From: Monoplex corrugatus
Lineage: Eukaryota; Mollusca; Gastropoda; Littorinimorpha; Ranellidae
DNA length: 64,000 nucleotides
NCBI GenBank assembly: GCA_030674185.1
Contig: JAPXFY010000022.1
Location: forward strand, 40,668,085-40,732,084
Direction: 5' to 3'
A program made the translations under genes and the position numbers. The notes beneath the pieces were generated by a model. The model was not told where the DNA came from, made no database searches, and saw only the letters and a list, made by a program, of their open reading frames with translations. Positions 44,461-56,400 of the stretch are shown piece by piece. Within the stretch, counting starts at the first letter, position 1; every line of letters starts with the position of its first letter.

Positions 44461-46399
44461 ATGACGAAAAAGTCCATGCAGTTTTCAATCAACTACAGAG
44501 GCAAGGACGAAGTATGTCATGTGATGACTGACAACGCTCTCTCAAACCTCAGCCACCAGTCGGACCTGCGTGAGAAGAAAGTAGGTCGCTTTGAAGGTGC
44601 GGGAGTTATCGCCTGTTGAAGACTTGGGACTTGCTGGCCTAACGTTGCCGAGTCTGTGGGTTTAACAGCTGCTCGCCGTAACTTGGTTTTGTAACCACTA
44701 CATCACTTCCTCCCCTCTTCCTGGGTCTGTTAAGGCTTCTTTAAAAAATATACAAATGCTAGTCCTCACACACACTGTATATTTGGACTGTAAACCTAAA
44801 TGAACAATTGAACAAATTTTTGTTGTGTATTTTTTTTATTTAAAAAAATCTGGCTTTTATTTTGTTTTATTTTCTTTATTTATTTTTTTTTTTTTTGTGG
44901 GGGGGGGGGGGTATTTTGCATTTGTGCAATTGGTGATTAAACATTCTGCCTTAAATCAACAAGAATGTGGGTCTGATTTTGTGCATTCTATTTTCAGTTA
45001 TTGATTTACTCATTTGTTTTGTGTGGTCATTATTTTCTGATTCCTGTAATTTTTATCACCTTTGGTGACGTCAGATTATGTCAATTTTCATTCCATAAGA
45101 AGTCCGCAACAAGTTTTCAGTAATACTGTATCTTACCCCCTCTGCCTCTCTCTCTCTTTCTTATCAAAAAAGCATATGAATAAGAAGCTAGATGGTCAAA
45201 CTGTATCACAAAACCCTGTTTTACACTCTTTTTAACACTTTTCATGTGATAATGATATAACATAAAACAAAAACAAACAAACAAAAACAAGAAAAATCTC
45301 AGACTTTTCTTAGGTATTAGTTTCACAACAGGACGAAACATACTGAAATTTTTATTTATATCAGTTCAGAAATCAAGGAGATTTAAGGTCACGCATTGTT
45401 TTTTGTTTGTTTTTGTTTTTTTGTTTTTTTACAAATTTAGCTGTTGTAGTTAAATTGTATGACCTAGTCATGCTGTTCTGGACTTTAAGCACTGTAGACC
45501 ATTATTGTACTGCATCATACATTATTTATATGTGATTAAAGCTGCTCATTAATGAATGACCGATGAATCACTGGTGACTCTTAAACATATCATGTATACT
45601 TAACTTGACCTTTTGCCAATTTTATTTTACCATTCCCGATATTTGCATTGATGTATGTATAAAACAACTGGACAACTTCCAATTCGTAATTTCCTTGCTG
45701 GTAAGTATTAGTTACTATTCACTGAAATAATATATACAGATCCAATCTGGTTCTTTTAAAATCCAATTAAACACAGCTGAGAAATATTTCTTCACATACT
45801 TAATTCACAGATACATACACACACACATACAGTCATGCAACCCTCAGGTCAATTTAAATTATCTTTTTATTCAGTCTAAATTCATTTTTTTCTTTGTTCA
45901 TTTATCTATTGTATCGGTTTGATATTTTATGTTTATCTAGTTATTTACCGTTTCATTTCAATATAGGTATATCTGTTCAATATTTTCTTTCTTTCATTTC
46001 TATCATGTTTCTTTTAAGCCTGTCGAATCACCTTTTGGTAAAAGAATTCAATTTTTTAACTCAGTATTATGTCCAATTTTACGCACCCCCCCCCCCTTCT
46101 CTCTCTCCCAGCCCCCTTTTGTTTCTTCCTCCTCTTCCTTTTTAAATTTTTTTTTTAATATCAGCTCATCGAGAAAAAGAAATGTGGCTGGCTCAGCGCC
46201 TTTCCATAATTTCGTGCAACAGGTTTCTTCCTGTGTGATTTTTGCATACAGTATTTGACTAGTTTGTGTGTTGCTTTTTATGGGAACAATAACGACTTGA
46301 CCTGCTTTGCTCTGCTTCCTTTCTTATGTGGGGTACAAATATGCCGCCATCGTCTTTAGCCTCGAGCATGGTGTTCAGGGCTTTGCTGCTTCTTTGTAT

Positions 46400-46613
46400 G
46401 ACACCCATCTCAAGTGATATGGCCGACTGGGATAACCATTCCAGGGAAGTGGGGGATGGGGACCTTATTTTATCCTATACTTACACCGCCAGAACAACAA
46501 TGATGTTAAGATGGGACAGTGAGATGGCCAGTTTTAATATAGCGCACCCTGGGATTCGAACCCACAACCATTAGCATGTGAATCCGACGCTCAAACCAAC
46601 TCAGCTGCTGGCC
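46400..46613 (-). mobile_element. SINE-1 copy, minus strand, tail-truncated
   Basis: Matches the family body (CAGGGAAGTGGG, ACACCGCCAGAACAACAATG, GATGTTAAGATGGGACAGTG). The B box is present as GGGATTCGAACCCACAACCA (reverse orientation). The head is AGCAGCTGAGTTGGTTTGAG on the minus strand. The (ATCA)n tail is missing. Confidence 0.75.
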
Positions 46614-46944
46614 ACCCATGGACAACTGACGAGATGAAGCTTCTATTTACACGCAAGGGGGGAGGGGGGAGGGAGGGAGAGCGTTTGCTTCACCCACAAC
46701 AAGCTCCACTCCGCGCAAATCAAATGCAGGGGCAAGCATGTCGTAAGACGAAAACGCTGCCATTCTGACCTTTGCATTGTACTGACTGTGTGAGAAGACA
46801 CTCTTTCCTTTCAAGACGCGTGGCTTGTAGTAGACGAGTATGTAGGTCAAATGTAAACACGCTCTCCCTAACTTCCTTTGTTTTGAAACCCTCTACTTCC
46901 TCCCCTCTGCTGGTCAGGGGAGGTAGATATACTTGTAAGGCTTC

Positions 46945-47276
46945 TTAACCCTTTGACTGCGGGCCCCAGTAGCTCAGTTGGTTTGAGCGTCGGATTCACA
47001 TGCTAATGGTTACGGGTTTGAATCCAGGGGGTGCGCTACATTAAAACTGGCCTTCTCACTGTCCCATCTTAACATCACTGTTGTTTTGGTGGAGTCGGTA
47101 TAGGATTAGATATGTCCCCTTCCCCCACTTCCCTGGGATGGTTGTCCCCATCGCCGTATCACCTGAGGTGGGTGTTGACGTAAAAACGGAACCAAATCAA
47201 TCAATCAAAAACCCTTTGGTAGCATGGTTGACAATGCAGGATGCTGGTGGACAGGATGTGGGTGTCAAAGGGTTAA
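46945..47276. mobile_element. PAL copy in unit D carrying a SINE-1 insertion
   Basis: Bounded by TTAA at 46945-46948 and 47273-47276. Left end: TTAACCCTTTGACTGC. Right arm: AGCATGGTTGACAATGCAGG then GTCAAAGGGTTAA. Unit C has the uninterrupted site, GGCTTCTTTAAAAAATATAC (44734-44753), with a single TTAA. Paralogue comparison thus supports TTAA as the duplicated target. Confidence 0.8.
46961..47212 (+). mobile_element. SINE-1 copy, plus strand, full length
   Basis: Head GGGCCCCAGTAGCTCAGTTG followed by GTTTGAGCGTCGG; A-box-like TAGCTCAGTTGG; B-box-like GGGTTTGAATCC. The body has ATTAAAACTGGCC, CATCTTAACATCACTGTTGT and CTTCCCTGGGATGG, and the tail is ACCAAATCAATCAATCAAAA. Length is about 250 bp. 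It is nested in a PAL element. Confidence 0.85.
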
Positions 47277-47815
47277 CTAAATAATTATACATTGGCTAGT
47301 ATTCATATATAATGTGTGTTAGGACTGTAAAGCTTAAAGAACAACTGAACAAATTTATGTTTGTGTGTTTTTTATTAAAAAAATGATGGGTTTTTTTTTG
47401 GTCATTTGTCATTTGTTGCACTTGGTGATTTCGGTTTATTTTGTTTATTCTATTTTCAATCGTTCATTTATTCATTTACTTGTTTTAGTTTTGGATGTTT
47501 AATTGGTCACTATTTTCTGATTCCTGCAGTTATCACTGTTTGTGATGTCAGGTTATGTCTATCTTCAGTCCATAAGGAGTGCATGTTCTTTAACACCTCT
47601 CTCTGTCTGTCTGTCTCTCTCTCTATGTCTGTCTGTCTGTCTCTCTCTCTCTCTGCTGTCAAAACAGCAAATAAAGTTAAAAGCTAGATGGACAAATTGT
47701 ATTATGAAATCCTGTTTTTGTGCTCTTTTTTGCTCTTTTCTTGTGATAATGATATAACAAACAAACAAAACAAAACAAACAAACAAAAACAAGAAAAAAA
47801 ATAGTCTTATTCTCA

Positions 47816-48210
47816 GTCCAAGTAGCACCAAACAATATTTAAATCTTAATCAAATTGGTTCAAAAGTCAAGGAGATGTAAAGTCACACTTGCTGGTTTAC
47901 ACATTTAACTATTGTGGTCAAATTACAGAATCTTGCCATGCTGTATTAGTCCTTCGACAACATAGAGTTTTACTGTACTACATCATACATTGTTAACATA
48001 TTCATGTCCGCTGATAAATGAATGACCAAGAACCATTGCTGAAAGTAGCAAACATAATTATCATACATACCTTTAACTTGACCTTTCGCCAAACTTCCTA
48101 TCATTCCTGACTTTTATATTGATAGAAAATGTTTAAAACAATTGCACCACCTCCAATTCATATGTTTTCTGCTGTTCCAAACGTGTAACTATTCACTGAA
48201 AGAAATGTAC
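47816..48210 (+). repeat. Ancient tandem unit E (partial)
   Basis: Repeats the opening of unit D: GGTTCAAAAGTCAAGGAGAT, ATTGTGGTCAAATTACAGAA, CTTTAACTTGACCTTTCGCC and CACCTCCAATTCATATG. It ends without the later landmarks. Confidence 0.6.
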
Positions 48211-48879
48211 AGATCCAACCTGTTTTTTAAATCCAACCAGAAGCTGCTAAGAAATAGTTGTTTACATACTTTTGCGGTTTTATATTCAGAGAAAATGCTT
48301 CATTTGGAAAAAAAATTGTTGGAGGTTAATACTCAGAGAATGTCTGATTACTATTACATTTTTGTGCATATCTAATTACTACTACAATTTTTGTGCGTTT
48401 TGTAGAGTTTCAAGAACATGATTAACAATGCTTGCATTATTGTCGCTACTATCACTGTCAACACCACCACCAGTACTACTAGTCCCTAGCTACTACTACT
48501 ATGTACTGATGTTACTACTACAACTTCTGCCTTTGCTGGCTATTTTACTAGTAACTAGTTGTGGTTTTGACATGTAGGCGTCCTTCCTGTTTAATTTGGT
48601 AGAGCCTCCTCGGTTTTATTCAGACTTGAAAATAATAGTCTGTGACACAGTCAGCACTGTGAAAGTACTGTGAGAAGTACAATGCTGAAGGCAGCTCTTC
48701 TTGTGATGATATATCCTGTTGGTGCCTACAATCGAACCTTGGGTATCTTGAAGAGACTTTACGTCAATGTTTTGTCTCGAAGAACGTGTTGTTGATGCAC
48801 AGCTTGTGGTAGGAATAAAACTTGCAGCAGTCTCTCATTCACCTCACTGACGCCAAACTGTGCAATACAGTCTGTTTGG
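48211..48879. other. Unique region, no gene recognised
   Basis: Contains a degenerate ACTACTACTA tract (48445-48530). No homology to the tandem units or to known coding families was recognised. Confidence 0.4.
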
Positions 48880-49480
48880 GTGGCTGTTCTTCTTCTGCCA
48901 CCTGAGGAAGAACCAGGCAGGTGGTGTGATTCTTCTTCTACCTCACCACAAGGCTTTAATTTAGTGGAGTAGATTCTAATTCTGTCACCTTTTAAGGCTC
49001 CATCCAGGTGGAATGTTTTTTTCTGCTACCTCACGAGGCTCTGACAAGGTGGAATAGTTCTTCTACCACCTCACAAACGTCAAACTGGGTGGGGTGATTC
49101 TTCTTCTGCCATCTCAAAAGGCTTGAACCAGGTGGGATGGGGTAACCTGAGTGCAGCTCTAGCCAGATGGAGTTGTTCTGATTCGTGCCACTTGAACAAG
49201 ACACTAGCCAGGTGGAATGGTTTTTAATTCTGCCACCTGACAAAGACCAGGTAGGTGTAGTGGTTCTGATTTTGCCACCTCAAGAGGCTCTTGTGAGGTG
49301 GAATGGTCCTTCCCCTGCCATCTCATGAGGCTCTGACAAGATGGGGTGATCCTTCTTTTTTGTACTCATAAGATCTACCAGAGAAGCAGTTCTAAATTTT
49401 TTGCCATCTCACAAAGTTCTGCCAGGCAAAGTGACTCTGCTAGAAGAAGGTATAGTCCTTCTCCTTCGGCGTGCCTTCTG
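48880..49480. repeat. Degenerate ~50-65-bp tandem repeat
   Basis: About ten diverged copies of a theme TTCTTCTGCCACCTCA(C/A)GAGGCT followed by CTGACCAGGTGGAATGGTT. Unit length varies and copies are far more diverged than in the other arrays, so this one is old. Confidence 0.7.
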
Positions 49481-49572
49481 CAGCAAGCCTATTCTCTTGA
49501 AGTGCAACTATGTTTATGTCCATCATCCCTGTTTCAGAATCAATGATTGCTGTTTTTTCTGCTTTGATATAT

Positions 49573-50095
49573 CATCATCATCAGCGCCCTGCCGCATGGC
49601 GTTGCAATCATGGACTTCCATCTGTCTCTATCTCTCGTTGCCCCCAGCATCTCCCCCACCCTCCTCGTCCCCAGCCACTCTGCAAGTCCGTCCAGAATTT
49701 TTCTCCCTGGGTATAACCCGGTGCTCTCCTTCCCCCCAACTTTCCCGTTGTGACCAGGTGCTTCAAATCCCCCTTCCTCATAAAATGGCCTATCAATGTT
49801 GCCTGTCTTTTCCTAATCTTTCTTATGAGTGATCTACGTGGTGTCTGCCTCCATCAAGACTGTCTCGTTTGTTTTCTTTTGCTGTCCATGGAACTCTTAA
49901 CATTCTTCTTAGAAACCACATCTCGGCTGCCTCAATCTTGCTCTGGCTTTGCTTGCTGACTGTCCACACCTCGCATCCGTACAACAGTATTGGTTTATAT
50001 ATAACATTCAAGGACTCTCTTCCTGATGTTAATTGAAAGACATTTGTCGGTAAGAATGCTTGTCATCTTCTTGAATGCTGTTTTGGCTTAGCCGA
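49573..50095 (-). mobile_element. RTE-b LINE 3' fragment, minus strand
   Basis: The minus strand gives KRDSLDGGRHHVDHS and, in nearby frames, YGCEVWTVSKQSQSKIEAAE then MWFLRRMLRVPW, MIGHFMRKGDLKHLVTTGKL and GGRRAPG. It ends in an (ATG)n tail, seen as ATCATCATCATC at the left. ATATAT flanks both sides and may be a short target duplication. Frameshifts are present. Confidence 0.8.
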
Positions 50096-50739
50096 ATATA
50101 TATAAACAATAAAAATACAGTGGCAATCAGCTCCTTGTTGTCAGGGACTCACTGGATTGAGGTGGGCAGTAGCTGATCAGTGAAATGACCTCTCAAAGGT
50201 TGGAAGCAATCTGTGGCGTCCGTACCCTACGCCAAATCAGTGCGGACTTAAAATCTATATCTGCTGCCTCTTATGTTGATTTTGCTGCATTGAAAAGGCA
50301 CCAAAGTAACTTTGAAAAAGCACCAGAATAAATTTCTTCTGGGCGCTGGCCTGGCAATGAGTATGGAGATCCTGGCCATCACAGACATCAGGATCACCTT
50401 CTTGATCGCATTTGCATGGAATACAAAGGAATACTAGGTAATTCATTAATATCAGTTTGACTGCAGGAGCTGTTAGAAAGTGGCGTGATAAACCATCCAG
50501 CGCTTTAAGGGGCTCCCCCTTTGGATTTTTGTAGGATTTACCCTTGGTCTTCTCTTCTCCCAAGAATACCCACAAGAAAGGGGTTCCAACTTTTTCCATT
50601 TGCTTCGGGCATCACAGACATTAAGAACATAATTTTCACCTGCCTAGTCCTTCATAGGGACTTCCATCATTTTATTTGGCCGTACATGGGGGTCAGTTCT
50701 TGGGGCCTCAGGCATACCATCACCACAGGGGCTATGTAG
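50096..50739. other. Unassigned sequence before the quality drop
   Basis: On the minus strand (50255-50599) there is an unrecognised 114-codon frame with a cysteine patch, CIPCKCDQEGDPDVCDGQDL then HTHCQ. I could not assign a family and see no clear splice context. It could be an exon fragment or chance. Sequence quality begins to fall near 50500-50740. Confidence 0.25.
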
Positions 50740-53700
50740 TCACATGTTCGGGGGAACCGCCCCTTTTCCCTTTTTTTTCCGGGAAAAACCAAAAAGGTCC
50801 CCCGGTCAGGGTCATGACACAACTTTCCCGAAAAAAAGGGGGGAAAAATACCACAAAAAGGGTTTTTTTTCCCCCAAGGAAAAATTTTAAAAAAAAAAAG
50901 GGAATTTTTAAATTTTTTTGGTTTTCCTTTCCTTTTTTTTTTTTCCCCAACCCCCCAAAGAATGGGGAAAAAAGCAGGATCACAAAACCTCAATGGGAAG
51001 GCTCAAACAAAAAACCGGCCCCATTTTCCTTTTTTGGGGGAAAAACTTTTTTTGGGGGAAACCAGACCCTACCACTTTCCCCCCCCCCAAAAACCCAAAA
51101 ACCCACAAAAAAATTTTTAATTTTAAATCAACTATTTTTTCTATCTTTTTTATCTATCCCCCCAAACTAAAAAACCCCCCCTATCTATCGGGGGGGTTTG
51201 TGCTTAGCTCAATGAAAATTTTCAAAAATCAAAAAAAACTAAACACAAAAAAAATTAATAGATACGAAAAGTATGTTTTTGTATGAAATGTTTTTTAAAA
51301 AATTTGAAAAGTTTTGTATAAAAAAACCCCCCCCCCACTCATAAAAATAAAAAGGGGTACAACAAAAAACCCATGCCACTTTTTACTATCATTATTTTTT
51401 TGGGAAACACCCTTACCATAAAAAAAAAATTTTTTTGCTTTTTTTTTACAAGTAACAAAAGCCCAATATGAAAATTTTGACTAAATTTCCCCATATTTTT
51501 GGGGGCGGGGGAATCGGGTCCCCGGGCCCAAAAAAGGGAAAAAGTTTGGGTAGATGTTTTTTTAAATAAAAAACAATTTTTAAAAAATCAACTTTTCCCC
51601 CAAAAAAAAGGGGTAAAAAATTTTTTCCCCCTTTTTAAGGGGAAACTTAAAATTTTTTAAACACAAAAACAGCTTTGTTGGGGGGTTTTTCTCTTTTTTT
51701 CAAACCACCCCGCCACGCAAATTTCATGGCCCACTTTTAAAAAAGGGGGTTCCCAAGCCAAAAAAAGGGGGGTCTTTTTTAAACATAACTTTTAATTTTT
51801 AAAAAAAATTTGGGCCCCAAAAAAAATGCCCCTTTTTAATTTACATTGGGCCCCTTTTTTTAAAAAAAACCGCCCCCCGGTTTTTGGGGGTTTTCCACTG
51901 CATCCAGGACCAAACAGTAATGAAAATTCTTTCAGTTTTTTGAAAACAAAAAAAGGCAGTTTCAGGGTTTTAAAATTTTTGTAATAAAAACAAAATAATT
52001 TTTTTTTGGGAAAAAAAAAATTTTTTAAAAAAAGATGTCTACCCCGGGGGAAAAATCCTTTTTTTCCCAAATTTCTTTTTTGTAAATTTAAATCAAATTT
52101 TTCTACATTACCCCGGAAAAAACCCAATTTTTTTCCCCCGTTTTAAAAATTTAAAAAATTCACACCCTTTCCCTTTTCTATAACCACTAAAAAAAAACCC
52201 CCCTTTTTGTACTGCCCCCATTAAAACAATTACGCTTTTTATTGGGCCCAAATTCAATTTAAAACCCAATAGCATAAAAAACATCCCTTTTAAACCAAAA
52301 AATTTTCCCCCAAATTTTTTGCCATTTAATTTGAAGGCCCCCTTTAAAAAGTTTTTTTAAAAAAAAAACCCTTTTAACAAACACTTTTTGGGAAATTTTT
52401 TTCCCAAAAAAAAATCGCCCCCCACCCCCCCCCTTTTAAAAAAACTACAATTTTTAAAAAAATTTTTTTTTAACAATTTTTTAAAACAGGGGGGGGGGTT
52501 CGCTTTTTTTCCATAGAAACTTCGGGCTGCCTAAACTCCTGCCAATTTGTCATGGTCAAAAAATTTTTTTAAAAATTTTTTAAAAACCCCAATTTTTGGT
52601 AGGGGGGGGTTTTTAATTTTTTAAAAAAACAAAAAAATTTCAATTTGTCACGGGAATTAAAAATTCTAAAATTCCCCTTTTATTACATTTTTTCGTACTT
52701 TTTAAAAACCCAAAAATTCACGTGGGTTTTTTTATTTAAAGGTTTCAACAATGCCCAGTGCCCGGCGCAACTTGGGAATTTTTTCTTTCATAAAACTTTA
52801 AGTTTTTTATAAATTTTTTCCCTCTAACCAAAGTGAAAATCCAAACCCCCCAAAAAAAAAACCCCTTTTTACCCCAAACCCAATCTACTAACGAAAAATT
52901 TTTAAAACCCTTTAAAAAACCCCCCTTTCCCCCACCCAAAACCAAAATTTTTCCCCTGTGGGAAGCGGGGGTTGGAAAAGGGAATAAAGGGGTTTTTTGG
53001 GTTTTGCGGGGGCAAAGCTTTTTTTAAAAATTTTAAAGGATTTTTTTTGGGAACGGGAGGGGGGGAATAAAAGGGGAAAAAAAATTTTCCCTTTTTCGGG
53101 CCCAAAATTTCCCCAAATTTTTTCCCTTTTTTGTTCGGGTGGTACCATTTTAAGTTTTTTTTGGAAAAAGGGGTAAAAAAAAAAAATTTTTAAATTTTCC
53201 CTTTGGGCCCCCCCCCTTTCATTCTGTCTCCCAGCCCCCTCCCTTTCCCCCAAGGTTTTAAATAGAAAAAAAAAATTTTTAAACCCCTTTTTAAACACCC
53301 GCACCCCCCCTTCCCCGGGGCATCCGAAATTGCAATAAAAAGGATAGCAAAGAAAAAAAAACCCCTTAAAATTTTCAGCTTTTGGCTCCCTCAAAACAAC
53401 CCCCCAAAAAAGGGGGGGACCCAAAAGGGTTTTTTTTGAAAGGTGGGGGGGATACGTGGGGGGGAAAAAAAAAGGGTTTTAAAAATTTTTTCCGGAGGGG
53501 TCTGAAGTGCCACTGTAATCACACTTTTTACTTAAATTTTCCGAGTAAGTGAGAACTTTTCGCTGTTTTTTTAAGTGCACACCCCAAAAGCACAACGAAC
53601 TTCCCGCCCCCCCCGGACCCTTTTTTTAAACCCCTATCGTTTTTTCAAAACATTGCTTGTTCCCCGTAATAAAAGCCGGCTGGCCTTTTAAAAAAAAACC

Positions 53701-54224
53701 CCCCAACCCCCAAAAAAAGCCAACGCCCCGCCAAAAAAACCGAGGGGGGGGGAGGGGGGTTTTAGGCAACAAAAAAAACCCCAACAGGGTGGGTTTTAAG
53801 CGGGGGGACAATTTTTCCCCCTTTTGAAAAATAAAAAAATTGAAAAGGGGAGGGGGGAAAACCCTAGGGCTTTCGAAATTTTTTTTGGGCGTCGCGCGCT
53901 TCATAAGGGAAAAAAGCCCCGGGAAAAAAACCCCAAAAATTAAATTGGGGGGTTTTGAGTGAGTGCAAAAATAACCTTAACCCTTTGTTTTACGCACCTC
54001 CCCCTCCACAAAAAAATTTTTAAAAAACCCCCGTGACCCCCCCCCCCCCTTTTAACCACCATTTTTGGGGGCAAAACCCCCGGGGGGAATAAAAAAAAAG
54101 GGGGAATAAAAAGTTTAAAATTTTTTGGGGTTTATTTTAGCATTTTGGGCAATGCACTGAATAAACCCCCAAAATGCCCCCTTTTTTTTTAAAAAACCCC
54201 TTTTTTTTCTGCTTTCCTGCCCTT

Positions 54225-55060
54225 TCCTTTTTTTTTTTTTTCCTCTCCCGCCCTTCTGTCTCTGTCTGTCCCCCCTCTCTTTGCCCTCTGCATCTCTGCC
54301 CCCTCTCTTTTTCTGTCTTTTTTTTTTTCCCCTCCCTCTCCCCTCGGTCTCTCGCGCCTCGGGTCTCTGTCTTTCTCTTTCTCCTTTTTTCGTTTTTTGT
54401 CCTCCTTTTGCCCCCCCTTTTCTTTTTTTCCCCTCTCTCTGTGCCCCCTCGCTGCGTCCTTTTGTCTCTGTCTTTCTTCTTCTTTCTTTTCTCTTTTCCC
54501 CATCTCGTCTCCCTCTTTGCCCCCCCTTTTTTCCCCCTCTCTGTGTTTTTTCCCTTTTTTGTCTGTCTGCCCTTTTTTTCCCCCCCTCTCTCTTTTTCCC
54601 CTCTTTAGTCTATGCCCTGTTTTTTTTTCTTTCTCCCTCTCTCTTTCTTTTTTCTTTTTTGTCTTTTCTTTCTGTCCTTCTCTCGGGCCCCCGTCGTTTT
54701 CTCTGTTTTTTCCCCCCCTCCCCCTCTGTCTCTCTCTTTCCTGTCTCTGCCCCTCTCTCCCCCAACCTGTCCTGCCCTGTCTGTCCAGGGTATGTCTAAC
54801 TGTCTCTCTTTTTTCTGCCCCCCCTTTTTTTCCCCACTCTTTGTCTCTTTCTCTGCCTCCCCCCTTTCTCTCTGTTTAACCCTGGGTGTCTATGTTTTTT
54901 TTTTTGGGGCCCCCCTCTCTTTCTCTCTGTCTGTCTTTTTTCTCTTTTTTCTCTTTTTTCGGGTCTCCCCCCCTTCTGTCTTTCTCCTGTTTCTGTCTCT
55001 GTTTTTTTTCTCTCAACCTATCTCTGTCTTTTAATATCTGTCTGTCTCTCTCTCGGGGTG
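54225..55060. repeat. (CT)n tract inside the low-quality block
   Basis: CTCTCTGTCTCT-like sequence corrupted by inserted T and C runs. Long Phe/Ser/Pro-rich frames here are artefacts. Confidence 0.75.
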
Positions 55061-55217
55061 CTGCAACTTTTTCCCTTTTAAAATTGTTCGTTTTTTTTTT
55101 TTTAAAATTTATCCCCATTTTTTGGGCAGAAAAAAAACAAAATGTTTTTACAAAAGAGAAATTGAAATCCCCCCACCCCCCCCAGACAGTTAAAAACCTA
55201 ACTTTTCATTTTTTTTT

Positions 55218-55505
55218 AAACCCCCCTTTGACTCCCACGTTTTTCCCCCCACCAACTGAAAAATTTTTAAACCCTCAGATTCCTTAAACCCCCTATCCAC
55301 CAGTTTCCTGTGTTGTTGTTGTTTTTGTTTTTTTTTTTAAAATATTTTAAACGTATATCCCCCCACTGAGCTATCAAAAAAGTTTATCTGCACAAAAAAG
55401 GGGGGGGTGGATGGGGTGGGGGAAAAAAAAAAGGTTTTAGGGTTTTTGCTTTGCAGCCGGGTTGGAAAAGCAGGATGCTGATGGCCGGGGGTGGGGGGTG
55501 TAAAT
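55218..55505. mobile_element. PAL copy, corrupted by base errors
   Basis: Recognisable pieces are CCCCTTTGACTCCCACG, CCCTATCCACCAGTTTCCTG, TTTTTGCTTTGCAGCC and AAGCAGGATGCTGATGG. They follow the order of a clean PAL, with long homopolymer errors between them. Confidence 0.6.
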
Positions 55506-55795
55506 TTTTTTTAAAAAGTAAATTTTTTTCGATTTTTTTTTTTTTTTCCCCCAGACTTCGTTTTTTCTTTGTAAAGGAAACCCCCGGGGTGAGAGTGGGG
55601 GGCGCCGCGTGGTGTCCCATACGTACAGGGTTTTTTTGGTTTCTGAGAAAAAAACGGTCACTTGTTCAGAAGCTTGTAACCACCCCACCCCACCCCCTCC
55701 CCTTTCCCCCCAGGGGGCCCCGTCTCCCCCCGGGGGTCCCTCCCCCTCTCTTTTTCACCCCCCCCTTTTTCCCATAAAAACCCACCCCCAAATTT

Positions 55796-56004
55796 TAAAC
55801 CTTTTGACTCCTGGACCCCTGTCCACCAGAATCCAAAAATTTAAAAACCCCAAACCCTAAAAACCCCCAAAATCTTAACCCCTTGCCCCCTTTTCCCCCC
55901 TTTTCCACCTTTTCCCCCTTGGGGAAGTTGGTGGTAGGGGGAAAAAAAGGGGGTTTAAGGGGGTTTTGCAGTTTGGTGGTAGGGTGCGGGAGTCAAAGGA
56001 TTAA
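55796..56004. mobile_element. PAL copy, partly corrupted
   Basis: Begins TTTAAACCTTTTGACTCCTG and CTGTCCACCAGAATCC. The right end is clean: TGGTGGTAGGGTGCGGGAGT then CAAAGGATTAA. Confidence 0.65.
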
Positions 56005-56254
56005 ACACCCCCAGGTTTTTTTTTCTTTTGAAAAAATGTATGTGATGTTATTGGGGGGCATTTTTAAAAAATTCCCCAGAAAACTTTTTGTCAGAATGTT
56101 TAACAATTTAAATTCTTTCGGGGAAAAACAAAAATTTTCCTTTCTTTTGGGGGCCGAAAGAAAAAATTTTGATCCAATCTAAATTTTTTTCCCAAAACAT
56201 TGTTTAAATTTTGGGAAAAAAAAAATTTTTTTATTTTTGATTTTTTAAAATGTA

Positions 56255-56400
56255 AAAAAAACAAAAACAAAAAAAAAAAAAAAAAAAAAAAACAAAAAAC
56301 AAACAAACAAACAAACAAAAAACAAACAAACAAACAAAAAAACAAACAAAAAAACCCAAAAAACCCCCAAAACCCCCAAAAACAAGAAAAAAAGCCAGGA
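56255..56400. repeat. Poly-A/(AAAC)n tract in the low-quality block
   Basis: Long A runs with CAAACAAACAAA. Its length is unreliable. Confidence 0.7.

Larger units (their letters stand above)
41895..45310 (+). repeat. Ancient tandem unit C
   Basis: Longest unit. In order it has ATTCAAATCAGTTCAAAAGT, AAGAAATCCTTGCTGACACT, a CT/GTCT tract (42548-42650), ATGTGGTTGGTTCAGCACAT, an RTE-b insertion, an AT tract, GGATGTGTGAATCAGTCAGG, GA tracts (44285-44455), CTACATCACTTCCTCCCCTC, GGACTGTAAACCTAAATGAA, GACGTCAGATTATGTCAATT and AAGCTAGATGGTCAAACTGT. At 44741-44744 it keeps the empty TTAA that holds a PAL insertion in unit D. Confidence 0.65.
45340..47815 (+). repeat. Ancient tandem unit D
   Basis: Landmarks in order: TATCAGTTCAGAAATCAAGG, TTGTATGACCTAGTCATGCT, TTAACTTGACCTTTTGCC, AGAAATGTGGCTGGCTCAGC, a SINE-1 copy, GCGTTTGCTTCACCCACAAC, CCTCTACTTCCTCCCCTCTG, PAL with SINE-1, GGACTGTAAAGCTTAAAGAA, GATGTCAGGTTATGTCTATC and AAGCTAGATGGACAAATTGT. 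Confidence 0.65.

Noticed and set aside
54174..55034. Ser/Phe/Pro-rich frames in 54-55 kb
   Set aside because: They translate a corrupted CT microsatellite inside the low-quality block.
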